The notes beneath the pieces were generated by a model. The model made no database searches. It was not told the origin of the DNA and saw nothing but the letters and a program-made list of their open reading frames with translations. Below, piece after piece: positions 24,110-34,600 of a stretch of 64,000 bases of DNA. Both the position numbers and the translations under genes were made by a program. This DNA comes from Prostheceraeus crozeri (taxonomy: Eukaryota > Platyhelminthes > Polycladida > Euryleptidae). Within the stretch, counting starts at the first letter, position 1, and every line of letters starts with the position of its first letter. Location of the stretch: NCBI GenBank assembly GCA_907163375.1, contig CAJQUW010011626.1:484331-548330 (forward strand). The letters run 5' to 3'.

Positions 24110-24837
24110 TAGTCTGGGAGCCAAGCCGTCGTATCGTGCTTAAAAACGAAGTAAAAATGACACCCCTGCTATACTTTTCTTAACACTTTCATGTTGTTAA
24201 GGGGTGTATGCGACATCAGAAAACAGTTGTTAGCAATGCCAACTCTCTTGCAAAAGTTGCTTTAGGCCTACTTTTGTAAAACTATCACGATGTTAAAAAT
24301 GCAAAGCATGGAGTGAGTACGAAACACAAAAGTAACTCTAGATATGGATTGAAACAACGTATACCTACGCACGACGTCTCATTTTGATTGTCTAGATGTC
24401 CTCTCACTCATAAATCTTGTTGGAAGTGAATACGTTAAAGAACTAAGTCGCCAGAGGTCAAAAGGTCACAAAACCTAGGTCGAAACTCAAAAATAGCACT
24501 TTTCTTAAAAGGACGCCTGACTCACTGCCTTGGAGCGATCAAATACTTCAAAATCAAACGGTAACCTCATCTAGGGACCCATGGGAAGTTTTTGAAACAG
24601 TTGTTTGGAGGTCATGACCCAATGACGTGATCACAGGTCAAATTTTTGTAAAGGTCAAATTTTAAAAAAATCAATAAAACCAGCTTTTTTTGGTCTTATC
24701 GATATTCATACGCATTCCGTTAGCCTAGGCACAACCAGGGGATAGTTATCCATAGTTTACAAATATATTCTTCTCAAATCAATGATAATACTTTGACTAG
24801 AAGTTATCATTAGGCCTGGGCCATTCAGCCGGTCAAG
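24110..24837. repeat. Left terminal inverted repeat of the Academ-like element
   Basis: Starts TAGTCTGGGAGCC and ends at gccggtcaag. Differences from the right copy include cgtcgtatcgtgc against gcatgatacgacgcc and one base in each of a few other blocks. Both TIRs contain repeated 'aggtca' strings (around 24455-24660), which could serve as internal transposase binding sites (inference). Confidence 0.9.
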
Positions 24838-25036
24838 GGATCAAGAAGTTATCAATAGCGTAGTTCACCACATTTTCACCGAGACCGCGCAGGAGGAATT
24901 GACTGTTATCGGCGGCGTAGCTCAGGATTTCCAAGAAATTTGGAATCACCGGTGAGCTGCTGTGCTCCATGGTGAAGTTGCACTCACGCTCGTAGTACAT
25001 CGACAGTGGAAAGGATGGCCAATGAGATGAACACAA
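24833..25036 (-). CDS. Short divergent ORF of the Academ-like element, product unknown
   Basis: 67 codons from ATG at 25036 to TGA at 24833. The product, beginning MCSSHWPSFPL and ending GENVVNYAIDNFLIP, is not one I recognise. Its GC content and codon choice are visibly richer than the AT-rich surroundings. The stop codon sits exactly on the inner boundary of the left TIR, so the ORF occupies unique internal DNA and points outward, away from the transposase gene. It could be a real accessory exon, a captured host fragment, or chance; the frame has no obvious upstream exon beyond 25036. Confidence 0.35.
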   Translation of the reverse strand: MCSSHWPSFPLSMYYERECNFTMEHSSSPVIPNFLEILSYAADNSQFLLRGLGENVVNYAIDNFLIP

Positions 25037-25328
25037 CTTGTGACGTCATAAACAAGTTCTTGAGTGGGTAACATTTTTAACGTCGTTCATTATCGATGCT
25101 TGCGCTTTGCGTTATCCAAACAATCCTCTTCGTGTACTTCTGTTGTCACTGGCTTGGGATATTCGACTCTTCTTCCGCCCGGAAATACCATTAGCTATAG
25201 TATTTCTCGCAATCTGCATTGATATCAATTAGGTGTCGGTGTTCGAGAGCCACGACCGGTGAATTTTAGGTACGGTAATGATTTAAAATTAATGGATCAC
25301 ATATTCATGTATACCTCTGTGATTTGTA
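25037..25328. promoter_or_regulatory. Putative bidirectional promoter of the Academ-like element
   Basis: Separates the minus-strand ORF from the start of the rightward coding block. Contains a perfect CRE palindrome TGACGTCA at 25041-25048. No TATA box stands out. Regulatory role is inferred from position. Confidence 0.3.
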
Positions 25329-25436
25329 GAGCAAGGAAGTATTGCATCATACCGTGTGTCGAACGACATCAACGTGTGTGCGGCACATGTACAACACTCT
25401 CAGCCTCCATTTCTGAAATGTTCGGATGAGAATAAA
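25329..25436 (+). CDS. Candidate upstream exon of the transposase gene
   Basis: A frame reading SIASYRVSNDINVCAAHVQHSQPPF ends at AATAAA|GTAAGT (donor at 25437) and would join in frame to the acceptor TTTTTTTCAG at 25744, giving ...CSDENK|VNKILLQVWNHYF. The left limit, an AG at 25328, is a guess and no ATG is seen, so at least one more 5' exon would be needed. Confidence 0.3.
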
Positions 25437-25744
25437 GTAAGTCAATTTCCATCTTTATAGCATCCCTCATTGAATCTAAATCGTCATTTATCGTACACAT
25501 TTTTCATGAGAACTGAAAATAATGATAATGACAAGCAGAAAATGAGTTTTCCTAGAACCCCCCTGCGCAATTTTTTTTGATACCAAAAAAACTTGTAAAT
25601 TATTTTGAAAAAAATGATAATTAGAAACAGAAAATGATTTATTTTGAAACTTTGATTTTTCTGAAGAAATGGTGGATAAGATAGGACTAATGTTAAAGTC
25701 GATAACTCATTTTTCGATTTTCATTTTTCGTTTCTTTTTTTCAG

Positions 25745-25999
25745 GTTAACAAGATCCTTCTTCAAGTATGGAACCATTACTTTCGAGGAACACGAAAAAG
25801 AAGCGTCGGTCAAGCTGCTGTCCTGAATTCAGAATTGCACTATTCGAAATGCATCATATGTTAAAGTGCAGCCAAAAAACATGGAAAAACGTCCACTATA
25901 ACAAGCAAAGGTTTACCAGGATTGAAGTCGGCAATTTTCATACGAAAGGATGAATTGTTTGCGAAGATCTAGAGTGATTTAGAGGATGAAGCTACCTTC
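25745..25999 (+). pseudogene. Broken N-terminal part of the transposase frame
   Basis: After the acceptor at 25744 the frame that continues into 26000-27016 reads VNKILLQVWNHYFRGTRKR, HYSKCIIC, then SAAKKHGKTSTITSKGLPGL and KSAIFIRKDELFAKI. Two in-frame stops interrupt it, TAA at 25862 and TAG at 25970. The KCIIC knuckle suggests a zinc-binding N-terminus. The overlapping 61-codon ATG frame at 25768 is a shadow. Confidence 0.5.
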
Positions 26000-27016
26000 T
26001 TGGAAAAGAGACCAATCGTCCATGTAATCTGTCGTAGCAAATATACACTCAAGAGAACATTGGATGACATAAAGTTGAGGTCTAAGCAAACGAAAGGAGA
26101 GAAGTTGGACTCTTTAGACAATTCGACTATTCGTCTAAGATCTGATTCGTCATCTTTGGTTGGGAAATCTCTTGAATATAATAAATCTGTCTGTTTTCTT
26201 TGTGAAAAAAAGAGAGATAGCTATGGAGTTTGGACCTTGATTGCCATTGCAACGCCCGATGGGAGGGAAAGAGCTATACACAAGAAGGCAAAGGATATTA
26301 ATGATGAAGTCATGTTATTCAAGATTAAAGGACATGGTGAAACGTGTGTAGATATGGTGGCTAACAATTTTCATTATCACAGGAGTTGCATGAGTCGATA
26401 TATGAACAAACGTACACTGAATGACAAAGAAATATCTTCAGATTCCAATCAGCACGATGCAGTATTTTCACTTCTAGTATCCGAAATCTCAGATGGACTC
26501 CGCAATGAGAGACACGTTTACTCAGTTGACCAAATTGTGATGAGATACAATGATTTATTAGCTGAACATGGTAAGACTGAATGTAGGCCCGATAGACTGG
26601 TCAAGCGTATTGTGAATCACTTTACAGCTGACTTAGTTCAAACCGTGAAACTGAAGGGCAGAAGTCTCGTATGTCCTACATCGCTTACTGTAAAGGAATT
26701 GTGCAGTCAGGTTTTCGAATTGAAATCTAATCTGAACGAAAGCAATTTTCTTTCGAGCTCCGATAACGAATCTGAAAATGAAAAGTGTAACACTTCTATG
26801 AATTCGTACTTATTTGCGAAAAACATTCGCGCTGAGCTGAAACACGTTTCAAGAGATACAGAAATGTCAGAAATAGAGGTATCATGCTCAGCGACCTCAA
26901 GTCCAGTTCCGGTCAACTTGTACAATCATTTGGCATGGTTGCTTTTTGACACATCTGATTCGATGGATGAAGATGGTCGAGTTATTTACTGGACGAGCAG
27001 AAGAAACGTGTCATGA
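26000..27016 (+). CDS. Transposon protein, N-terminal zinc-finger part (338 codons)
   Basis: The frame is open from 25973 with no ATG at its head; 26000 is a TTG, so this is probably the middle of a longer protein rather than a separate gene. C65-F-L-C68 pairs at a distance with C116 and with FHYHRSCMSRY (H125, H127, C130), giving a CCxxxHHC-like zinc-binding arrangement that precedes the catalytic part in this element type. Residues 150-260 are helix-rich and charged. It ends ...MDEDGRVIYWTSRRNVS, and its TGA overlaps the ATG of the next ORF as ATGA. The neighbouring frame reads RWSSYLLDEQKKRV before that ATG, so the two ORFs probably derive from one reading frame with a shift near 26970-27000. 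I see no slippery heptamer that would make this programmed. Confidence 0.6.
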   Translation: MEKRPIVHVICRSKYTLKRTLDDIKLRSKQTKGEKLDSLDNSTIRLRSDSSSLVGKSLEYNKSVCFLCEKKRDSYGVWTLIAIATPDGRERAIHKKAKDINDEVMLFKIKGHGETCVDMVANNFHYHRSCMSRYMNKRTLNDKEISSDSNQHDAVFSLLVSEISDGLRNERHVYSVDQIVMRYNDLLAEHGKTECRPDRLVKRIVNHFTADLVQTVKLKGRSLVCPTSLTVKELCSQVFELKSNLNESNFLSSSDNESENEKCNTSMNSYLFAKNIRAELKHVSRDTEMSEIEVSCSATSSPVPVNLYNHLAWLLFDTSDSMDEDGRVIYWTSRRNVS

Positions 27017-30000
27017 GCTTAGGAAATGATATACTCAGTTTGGTGAACAAACAACCTACATCAAAGCAAGTTGGTCTAGCCTTACATATTTTGAAGGAAA
27101 CCAGAAACAAGAACTTGATCACTATGACTAATCGACTTGGACACTGTATCTCTTATAGTGGTGCGCAGCGATACGTGACTACTATAGCTAATAAAGTTCT
27201 CGAAAAAGAAGAAGTCGAGGGGATTTATATTCCAGAGAATATCGTACATGGATGCTTTTTTCAAACTGCCTTGGATAATCTGAATTTTCATTCAGAAACA
27301 GAAGATGGTGGTAGCTTAGATGCAACGACCAATGTCATTTATCAGTATTCGAGCGGAAATGACACCACAGACACATTCAGGAGAGTTCCCTATGATCCGA
27401 AAAATCGAAAAACGACGATAGAAATACCTGATAAGTTCCATTCAGTTAAAAGTCATCTCACTCTAAAGGATAGAAAAGAAGCGCGAGCACTGAATTGTGT
27501 AAAACTGGATGACATAGCGAAAGTAAGCGAAAGACAGGACTTATCATATGTTAACATTGTTTTATTCTTGTTGCGAATGTTTCCGACTACACTTCTGATA
27601 ACTGATGGCGATAATGATTCAGCGTTTCACAATACTCCAACATGGAATTCTTTTTTCTCGCTATATTCTGGAAACGATAAAACTAAGACTGAAATAGGAT
27701 ACGGTCCATTATACCCTCAAACACCAACCAATCCAGACGTCAAAACTTCTCTCGATTATTTTGTGACGCTTACTAATAAGCTAAATCAGACAAAGACCGT
27801 TGTCACTTGTGATCAAACCATTTATGACATCATCAAAGGCCTAGTGAAAAAGAATCCAGTTCGCTATAAAGATGTCATTCTTCGTCTCGGTGGCTTTCAC
27901 ATAACTCAAAATTTCATGGGCTCGATCGGATTCCTGATGAAAGAAAGTGGAATAGAAGACTTGCTGGTAACAGCAGAAATATGCCACCGGGGACCAGCTA
28001 ACAAAGTCATGGCAGGAAAGGATTATTACAAAATGATACGTTATCATTCCTGGCTTTGCGAAGCATTCTTCATGCTAAAATGGGAAGCCTTTGAACAATG
28101 GTTGTTAGAAAAAGAAACAGTTGGTCACGTTGAATCGATTTCACATATTACTGAACTATTACAGGACATTGGAAATGATTTCGAGGCACAAGATAAAGAT
28201 AACTTGCGGAAGCATGTCGATCGTGTTCTTAATAACCTCAGCACATTACTCAATGTATGGGAAGAATTTGAGAATTCGTTTGGAGAAACTGCCAAATTTT
28301 GGGATATGTACATTGACATGGTTCTGATTTTCAAGCGCTATGTGAACACTGAAAGGGCCGGACTTTGGGAACAACATCTAATAGAAGCCCGAAACATGCT
28401 GCCATACATCGTGGCATCCGGACATACTAAATACATGTCATGCTTGCCAATTTACCTCGAAGAAATGATGAACCTCCCAACCACAGCACCAGAAGTTCAA
28501 GTGGAATTTGAGGCTGGAAACTTTGCTGTTCATCAGAAACATGGTAGCTTCAACGGTGTGTGGACAGATCTTGCTTTAGAGCAGACGTATAATAAGGAAG
28601 GGAAAAACAACTTGTTCAAAGGCATAACTCAGAAAGAAACAGCTAAAGAGAAGTACATAAAAGCTTTACCTACCTTAACAGCAGTCTCTGAAAGCATGAA
28701 ACAAATGGTACACCTACAATCTGTAACTTCTGACCATCATGAAAAAATAAGCAAAGATAACTTGCAGAAAATTTTGAAAATTAGAAACACAGTTTTTGAA
28801 GATATGAGAAATCCCTTTTCCTCGAATGTTGAATCTGAACAGCTAGTTAACATTTCAACTGGAGAAATATTGATTACGTCAGAAGTTGTACGTTCCAAGC
28901 AACTAGGATTGGATGCTATTGTAGAAGCAAGAACGAGTGGCGCCGCGAAGATAATTTCTCCAAAGATACTGACTTTTGCTTTGCAAAAAAAGAAAATGAA
29001 AAATAAACAAGATCCAGTGAAAATGATCGCATCGGAAGAAAGCATCGTTACGAGGGCCTTGTGTTTTACTCAAGATTTGATTGAGGAAGGTAAGATTGAA
29101 GCATTCAGTTTTGAATGGTGTAATTATCCTCCAAGTCTATTTGAACCGAGCGAACATGACAAAGATGCATACAAAATGCGGACGGGAAACAAAGTTGATT
29201 TCTTAGAGACCATCCGTACTAAATTGAATGGGACGTGGAGCCCTTTGAGCGAGCTCCCACCTTCGATCTCCAAGCCGGTTTATCTAATTGATGCTATGGC
29301 ATTTATTCATCGCTTTCAAACTCTAGGGGCAATCGTCTTTCACCAACTTCCTGAGCTGTACAAGAACAAGATATTGAGGATAAAACCAGCAAATTGTTGC
29401 GAAATACATTTCGTTGCTGACAGATACGACTTTGGAGAAATGAGTTTAAAAAGTGATGAAAGATTGCGACGCCAAGAAGATTTGGCCATGGTTGAGTATG
29501 AACCCACAGACAACATGAAAATACCACAATGGAAAGCATTCACCTCAAATCCCAAAAACAAGCAGAACTTGCTGAAATACATTGCCTCGTGCTGGAATAC
29601 ATGTCATTTGCCTGAGGGCATAAGCCTTATATTTGATATTGAAGATCAGCACATCAGTGTGGCCAACAAAGATACAACCCCACTTGAAAGGTACAATAAT
29701 CACGAAGAAGCGGATACGAGAATTTTCGCACACATAGCCAACTGTTCCGAAAGCAATTCGTTTGTCATACATGCAACGGACACAGACATTATTGCTCTTG
29801 CAATGTTTCATTCTCAACGGTTATCTCATGTCCTTGAATTATGGGTTGAGAAGAATGACACTTATTTGCCTATCCATGACTTGGTCAACCACCTTGCTGA
29901 GAACTTGGAGAAGGAAAAACTAGTGCTGACTGGAACCTTGCTAGCTTCCTATGTATTGTCCGGCTGTGACTCCGTCAGTTATCCATTCGGACGTGGTAAA

Positions 30001-30540
30001 AAACGCTCTACTAACGTAGCTCTTCAAATGATTGGAAAAATGAATCACATAGTTGACTTTTCTCATAATGATTCACATGTTAGCTCTACAGTTTCTGATG
30101 AAGCTAGGGACTTCTTTTGTCGTTTGCATGGAAAACCGGAGTACAGTTTTTCTCTTGTCCGCTTGTTCACTTCCACTAAACGCGACTTACGCTTGCTACC
30201 ACCGACAGAAGATGCTTTCCACCAACATGTTTTGAGAAGTCTTTGTCAATTCAGCTTATACAAGGAAGCAGCAAAATCAAATCCGTGTCTCCTTTCACCC
30301 TTGAAATTTGGACGAAAGCTGGATCAGAAGGGAGCATTAGTTCGTGTTATGATGACAAAAGAGGGCAAAATGGCGGCTGCTAAACTTTTTTTCTGTAAAT
30401 GCAAGAAAGGCTGCCTTCAAAAGTGTTCATGTGCGAAAAACGGAACTGCATGCATAATCGCTTGTAGCTGCAATGGCCATCATTTGAAGTGTGGACGTCT
30501 GGAAGAAGATAGTGAGGAGGATGACATGACTTTTCAATGA
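27013..30540 (+). CDS. Transposase fused to XPG/FEN1-like nuclease (1175 aa)
   Basis: Long uninterrupted ORF. Residues 1-370 form the transposase-like region: ALDNLNFHSETEDGG (D88), VVTCDQTIYD (D267), ILRLGGFHITQNF (293-300), and LCEAFFMLKWEAF (E350), which together I read as a candidate acidic triad. Residues 755-990 show the PIN/FEN1 order of acidic motifs: YLIDAMAF (D760), HFVADRYDF (D803), NHEEADTR (E898, E899, D901), HATDTDII (D923, D925) and LSGCDSVSYPFGRGKK (D986). Residues 1128-1161 are a cysteine-rich tail (CKCKKGCLQKCSCA...CSCNG). Similar proteins are widespread as uncharacterised repeat-encoded products in corals, sea urchins and fishes (recalled, not searched). Role: mobilisation of the flanking 728-bp TIRs, with the nuclease perhaps processing flaps (inference). 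Confidence 0.8.
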   Translation: MSLGNDILSLVNKQPTSKQVGLALHILKETRNKNLITMTNRLGHCISYSGAQRYVTTIANKVLEKEEVEGIYIPENIVHGCFFQTALDNLNFHSETEDGGSLDATTNVIYQYSSGNDTTDTFRRVPYDPKNRKTTIEIPDKFHSVKSHLTLKDRKEARALNCVKLDDIAKVSERQDLSYVNIVLFLLRMFPTTLLITDGDNDSAFHNTPTWNSFFSLYSGNDKTKTEIGYGPLYPQTPTNPDVKTSLDYFVTLTNKLNQTKTVVTCDQTIYDIIKGLVKKNPVRYKDVILRLGGFHITQNFMGSIGFLMKESGIEDLLVTAEICHRGPANKVMAGKDYYKMIRYHSWLCEAFFMLKWEAFEQWLLEKETVGHVESISHITELLQDIGNDFEAQDKDNLRKHVDRVLNNLSTLLNVWEEFENSFGETAKFWDMYIDMVLIFKRYVNTERAGLWEQHLIEARNMLPYIVASGHTKYMSCLPIYLEEMMNLPTTAPEVQVEFEAGNFAVHQKHGSFNGVWTDLALEQTYNKEGKNNLFKGITQKETAKEKYIKALPTLTAVSESMKQMVHLQSVTSDHHEKISKDNLQKILKIRNTVFEDMRNPFSSNVESEQLVNISTGEILITSEVVRSKQLGLDAIVEARTSGAAKIISPKILTFALQKKKMKNKQDPVKMIASEESIVTRALCFTQDLIEEGKIEAFSFEWCNYPPSLFEPSEHDKDAYKMRTGNKVDFLETIRTKLNGTWSPLSELPPSISKPVYLIDAMAFIHRFQTLGAIVFHQLPELYKNKILRIKPANCCEIHFVADRYDFGEMSLKSDERLRRQEDLAMVEYEPTDNMKIPQWKAFTSNPKNKQNLLKYIASCWNTCHLPEGISLIFDIEDQHISVANKDTTPLERYNNHEEADTRIFAHIANCSESNSFVIHATDTDIIALAMFHSQRLSHVLELWVEKNDTYLPIHDLVNHLAENLEKEKLVLTGTLLASYVLSGCDSVSYPFGRGKKRSTNVALQMIGKMNHIVDFSHNDSHVSSTVSDEARDFFCRLHGKPEYSFSLVRLFTSTKRDLRLLPPTEDAFHQHVLRSLCQFSLYKEAAKSNPCLLSPLKFGRKLDQKGALVRVMMTKEGKMAAAKLFFCKCKKGCLQKCSCAKNGTACIIACSCNGHHLKCGRLEEDSEEDDMTFQ

Positions 30541-30840
30541 CTTTCATAGTAACTTTCATGGTTTTCAGCGTCATGTTTACCTAATATAAGCAAGACGTAT
30601 GAGCAACATGAGTCCTTTTCATTTTGAGCTGGCCTTCATAGGAAGTTACAGAAAAAATGCATATTGTGCCTTAAAAAATGAGGGTAGGAAATGCGAATGA
30701 GTCACAATAAATATATATTTCAAAGTAATAAATTATTGTAATAGTAAAATAATATAATAATAATAATGAAAAGTGACGTAAATAATGTAAAATAATGAAA
30801 TAGAGAAAAAGTAGCCGATTGCGTATGCTACGAATGACCT

Positions 30841-31568
30841 CTTGACCGGCTGAATGGCCTAGGCCTAATGATAACTTCTAGTCAAAGTATTATCATTGAT
30901 TTGAGAAGAATATATTTGTAAACTATGGATAACTATCCCCTGGTTGTGCCTAGGCTAACGGAATGCGTATGAATATCGATAAGACCAAAAAAAGCTGGTT
31001 TTATTGATTTTTTTAAAATTTGACCTTTACAAAAATTTGACCTGTGATCACGTCATTGGGTCATGACCTCCAAACAACTGTTTCAAAAACTTCCCATGGG
31101 TCCCTAGATGAGGTTACCGTTTGATTTTGAAGTATTTGATCGCTCCAAGGCAGTGAGTCAGGCGTCCTTTTAAGAAAAGTGCTATTTTTGAGTTTCGATC
31201 TAGGTTTTGTGACCTTTTGACCTCTGGCGACTTAGTTCTTTAACGTATTCACTTCCAACAAGATTTATGAGTGAGAGGACATCTAGACAATCAAAATGAG
31301 ACGTCGTGCGTAGGTATACGTTGTTTCAATCCATATCTAGAGTTACTTTTGTGTTTCGTACTCACTCCATGCTTTGCATTTTTAACATCGTGATAGTTTT
31401 ACAAAAGTAGGCCTAAAGCAACTTTTGCAAGAGAGTTGGCATTGCTAACAACTGTTTTCTGATGTCCCATACACCCCTTAACAACATGAAAGTGTTAAGA
31501 AAGGTATAGCAGGGGTGTCATTTTTACTTCGTTTTTAAGCATGATACGACGCCTTGGCTCCCAGACTA
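30841..31568. repeat. Right terminal inverted repeat of the Academ-like element
   Basis: Starts cttgaccggctgaatgg and ends ggctcccagacta. Mirror image of 24110-24837 with identical length. The 300 bases between the transposase stop and this TIR are AT-rich with ATAATA runs and could hold the transcript end; no other gene is seen there. Confidence 0.9.
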
Positions 31569-31677
31569 AGGGGAAATGAGTTCATATCCAAAAGAAAATA
31601 TTTAAGAACGTTTATTATCAATAAATTGAACACACGCAATTGCTGACATACATGTAGTAGGCGCAGGATTTCGTGAC

Positions 31678-34600
31678 ATGTTTATATTTCGCACAATCCG
31701 TATTGATGATTATTCTGGTACGTCAGTAGAAAAGGATCAAAATGGTCTTAGATGCAAAGTGAAATGTCAAGCAAATGCAGATCTTGAAAGTGTCGATTCA
31801 GTTGATAATGTGAGCCTGTTCGAATTGTGTGGTCAACAAAACGAAAATCTTAAGACCGGCATTGACTGTCCAGTTGCTGAATGCAATTCGGTTTTGACAC
31901 CTACATCTGTCATCACACACTTAGAGCAACACATTTCGGGGTGTATTTAGCGCTGAAGTACCTTAATCATGGCTATCTCAAAACAGCCGTCTAATCTCTA
32001 TATGTAACAAACTCGTTTCGGAGTCTTATAGGAACACTCTTTTGAAGCGATGTCATGGCAATCCAGGAAGCTCGCATCTCCCTGATCAAACTTTTCCACA
32101 GCCTTCCACTGAATCTCCTTCGAGTGCTACCCTTCCTACTTTTGGTGAGGTAATGAGTCTTCATTGACCAACATTAAGACACGTTCCGTTCAAAGCAAGA
32201 CAGTTATGGGGTAGAATTTTTGCAGGACGCAATGCACCAAGCAATTAATCCCAATGCAATAGAATATTTAATGCATCTGGCCATGCTCCCGAAATGTGTT
32301 CTGCCATCCAACAAACGAGCTGGAAAAAAGAATACTCATCGTGTAGACATAATTACACTTTGAAATCGTTGGTTTTAAGATTCAAAAGGATGTGAAACCT
32401 ACATTAATATCGAAGGAAATAGTGCTGAAACAAGCCAGTTCAACTGCTATTACCTTTTGCAGAAAATGGTTTATATATATGTAGTAAAGCATGTCGCTTG
32501 CTAACGTCCAAAGGTCTTGACCAAATGCAGCAGAGACAAGACATTTTTGAAAGATTTGGATGCCCCTCTCGATTGAAGTCTTGCGTCAATTTGCAGGAAA
32601 ATGTTTATGCAGAATTCTAACAATTCTAACAATTCTAACAGAGAAGATTTAGCAATCTTCAAGCCTCATCAGCTCGGAGCATCGTATCCAGGAGTTGAAA
32701 AGGTGATACACAAGATGAGAGAAATTAATGACGCTCATTGGATGGATGATGACTTCGTCATTCTGAATATTGATCTGTGTAACGCTTTCACCACAATTTC
32801 AAGACAATGTGTTGTAGATCAAAGTGAATAGAATCTTCCTGAATTATTGCCATTCGCAGCGTGGTGGTACAAGAAGAATCCGTGTCTCTTGCATCCAATT
32901 GGAATGTTGAGGTCAGCTGCTGGTGCTCAGCAAGGCGATCCTTCAGGCCCTTTACTTTTTCCCTTGGGCTTAAATGGTTTGGTTGAATCGTTGAACAGCA
33001 TCCCGGGACTGGAACACAACTTTTGGCATCTCGATGATGGCACCCTTTGTTAGTAGTAGTAGTAGTGTTCGAGATATGCATTTAGATGAAGACAAAAAGT
33101 AAGTAAGTCTCACAAAGAATTTGCTAAGCGAATCATGTATGGGATGAAAGACATGTATCTCACAGAAGTGCGTGTCAACTCGGAGTGGAATTTCGTAGTC
33201 CTCGGCATGCGGTTAGGTATTAAACCATGTAGGAGATGCTCAGGGCTCTGAGTCTGTCGAGCGGTAACTATATCAAACATGATCAGTTTGTGCGCCCAAC
33301 GAAGGAGGGCGAAGCATATTCGAAAAGAAATATAAGATGCAGTTCCGTGTGGTGACAAACGGCTTGAGACTCCCGTAAAACATGAAGCCGGGGAAGACCT
33401 CGTCTTTTTTAAATTATTTTAACATTAAAAGACAGAAGAAGATCTCATCTAAGGACCCACACGAATGCTCAATTTACAATTTGTGGTTAGTCAGATCAGA
33501 AAAATAAATGAAAAATCAAGACGTACGTCGTGTGGACGTCGTGATATCTTGGACTTGTGTGTTTGTTAATGGCCGCTTGTTCGAGGATGCACCAATTATT
33601 CATATGCTAGTTCAGTCAGAAGCAATTCCAAGGGGGATGCCCTTCTGGATGCACTTCTCAAAATCGGAATACGTCAAAGTCGTACTTTACCTTGGATGTA
33701 TTCATGTGACATTTCATTGCAGTTTCGAGATCTATGACTTAAATGAATTAAAAATGACTTAGAGCAACTTAGAGCCTTGATGTACACGCGTCCGAGGCGT
33801 CTGCTGAGTACAGTACCCATAACGACGAACCATGTTGCGTCGACTTACAAGGAAGCTATGAAGCCAGGAGGATACTTAAGTGGCTGAATTTCTCGATCAG
33901 AGTCTCATGGCAACAGAATCGAATATGAATGCTGATAATAGCAGTGGTTGTAGAAGAAAAGAGGACCATAGTCGCGCAGGTACTGGAAGAATAGTGATAC
34001 CTCGAAGTGAGCTTGCGGCAATTGTCTTAGGGAACAGTAATATGTTGACAATTATAGCGACATATTTTGATATTATATCAGCCAGTGCAATGTAAACAGT
34101 GTTTGGGATCATGTCTAGGCATTTAGCTGTGCCGGGTTTTAAGCCATTTAAGAAATCGAAGATACGATTTTCAGATACGTTGAAAAGCCAGCTGCAATCA
34201 TTGGATCATTGTTCACAGAGCAATCCATATATAATCGCATCGACTCAATAACTAAGGCTCAAATTTGGTCTGGCCTCAGTTTGAATCTCCATAAATGCGA
34301 GATATTTTGTTGGAATGATATCTTATTGCTTCCCAATTATGTGAAAGCAAGCAACCTAATTCGGAAATTTTTGATGCAGCGATTGGGAATGCTGAATGTT
34401 TTGATCATTTTCTCACGAGAAAAGCTATTGAGTGCCATTGCAGATCTTCATGATCCTCAAATCGCTCTTCAACTTCTTAGGTTTTGCAGTGGATTCTGTA
34501 AATTCGCACATATTGCTAGATGTTGTTCACCATTTTTGTTAATTCATTGTTAAGATAATTTCATTCTGATGTGATGGGTTGCCTTGAAGACTCCCGGCCT

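Larger units (their letters stand above)
24110..31568 (+). mobile_element. 7.46-kb DNA transposon with 728-bp TIRs, Academ (AcademX)-like
   Basis: Left TIR 24110-24837 and right TIR 30841-31568 are both 728 bp and nearly identical; by eye I found only a handful of mismatches. Terminus TAGTCTGGGAGCC. The interior holds a large rightward transposase gene (about 25329-30540) and a short divergent ORF (24833-25036). The fusion of a transposase-like region with an XPG/FEN1-like nuclease is what is described for AcademX elements (established knowledge of the superfamily, assignment by me from memory). A 3- or 4-bp target duplication expected for Academ is not visible (left flank ata, right flank agg), so a flank may have changed. 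High TIR identity implies recent arrival, yet the transposase gene already carries breaks. Confidence 0.75.

Noticed and set aside
25768-25953. 61-codon ATG frame at the start of the transposase region
   Set aside because: The neighbouring frame carries the residues that continue into the zinc-finger part, so this one is a shadow.
26970-27016. Programmed ribosomal frameshift between the two transposon ORFs
   Set aside because: No slippery heptamer or downstream structure seen at the junction; a plain indel or unresolved splicing is simpler.
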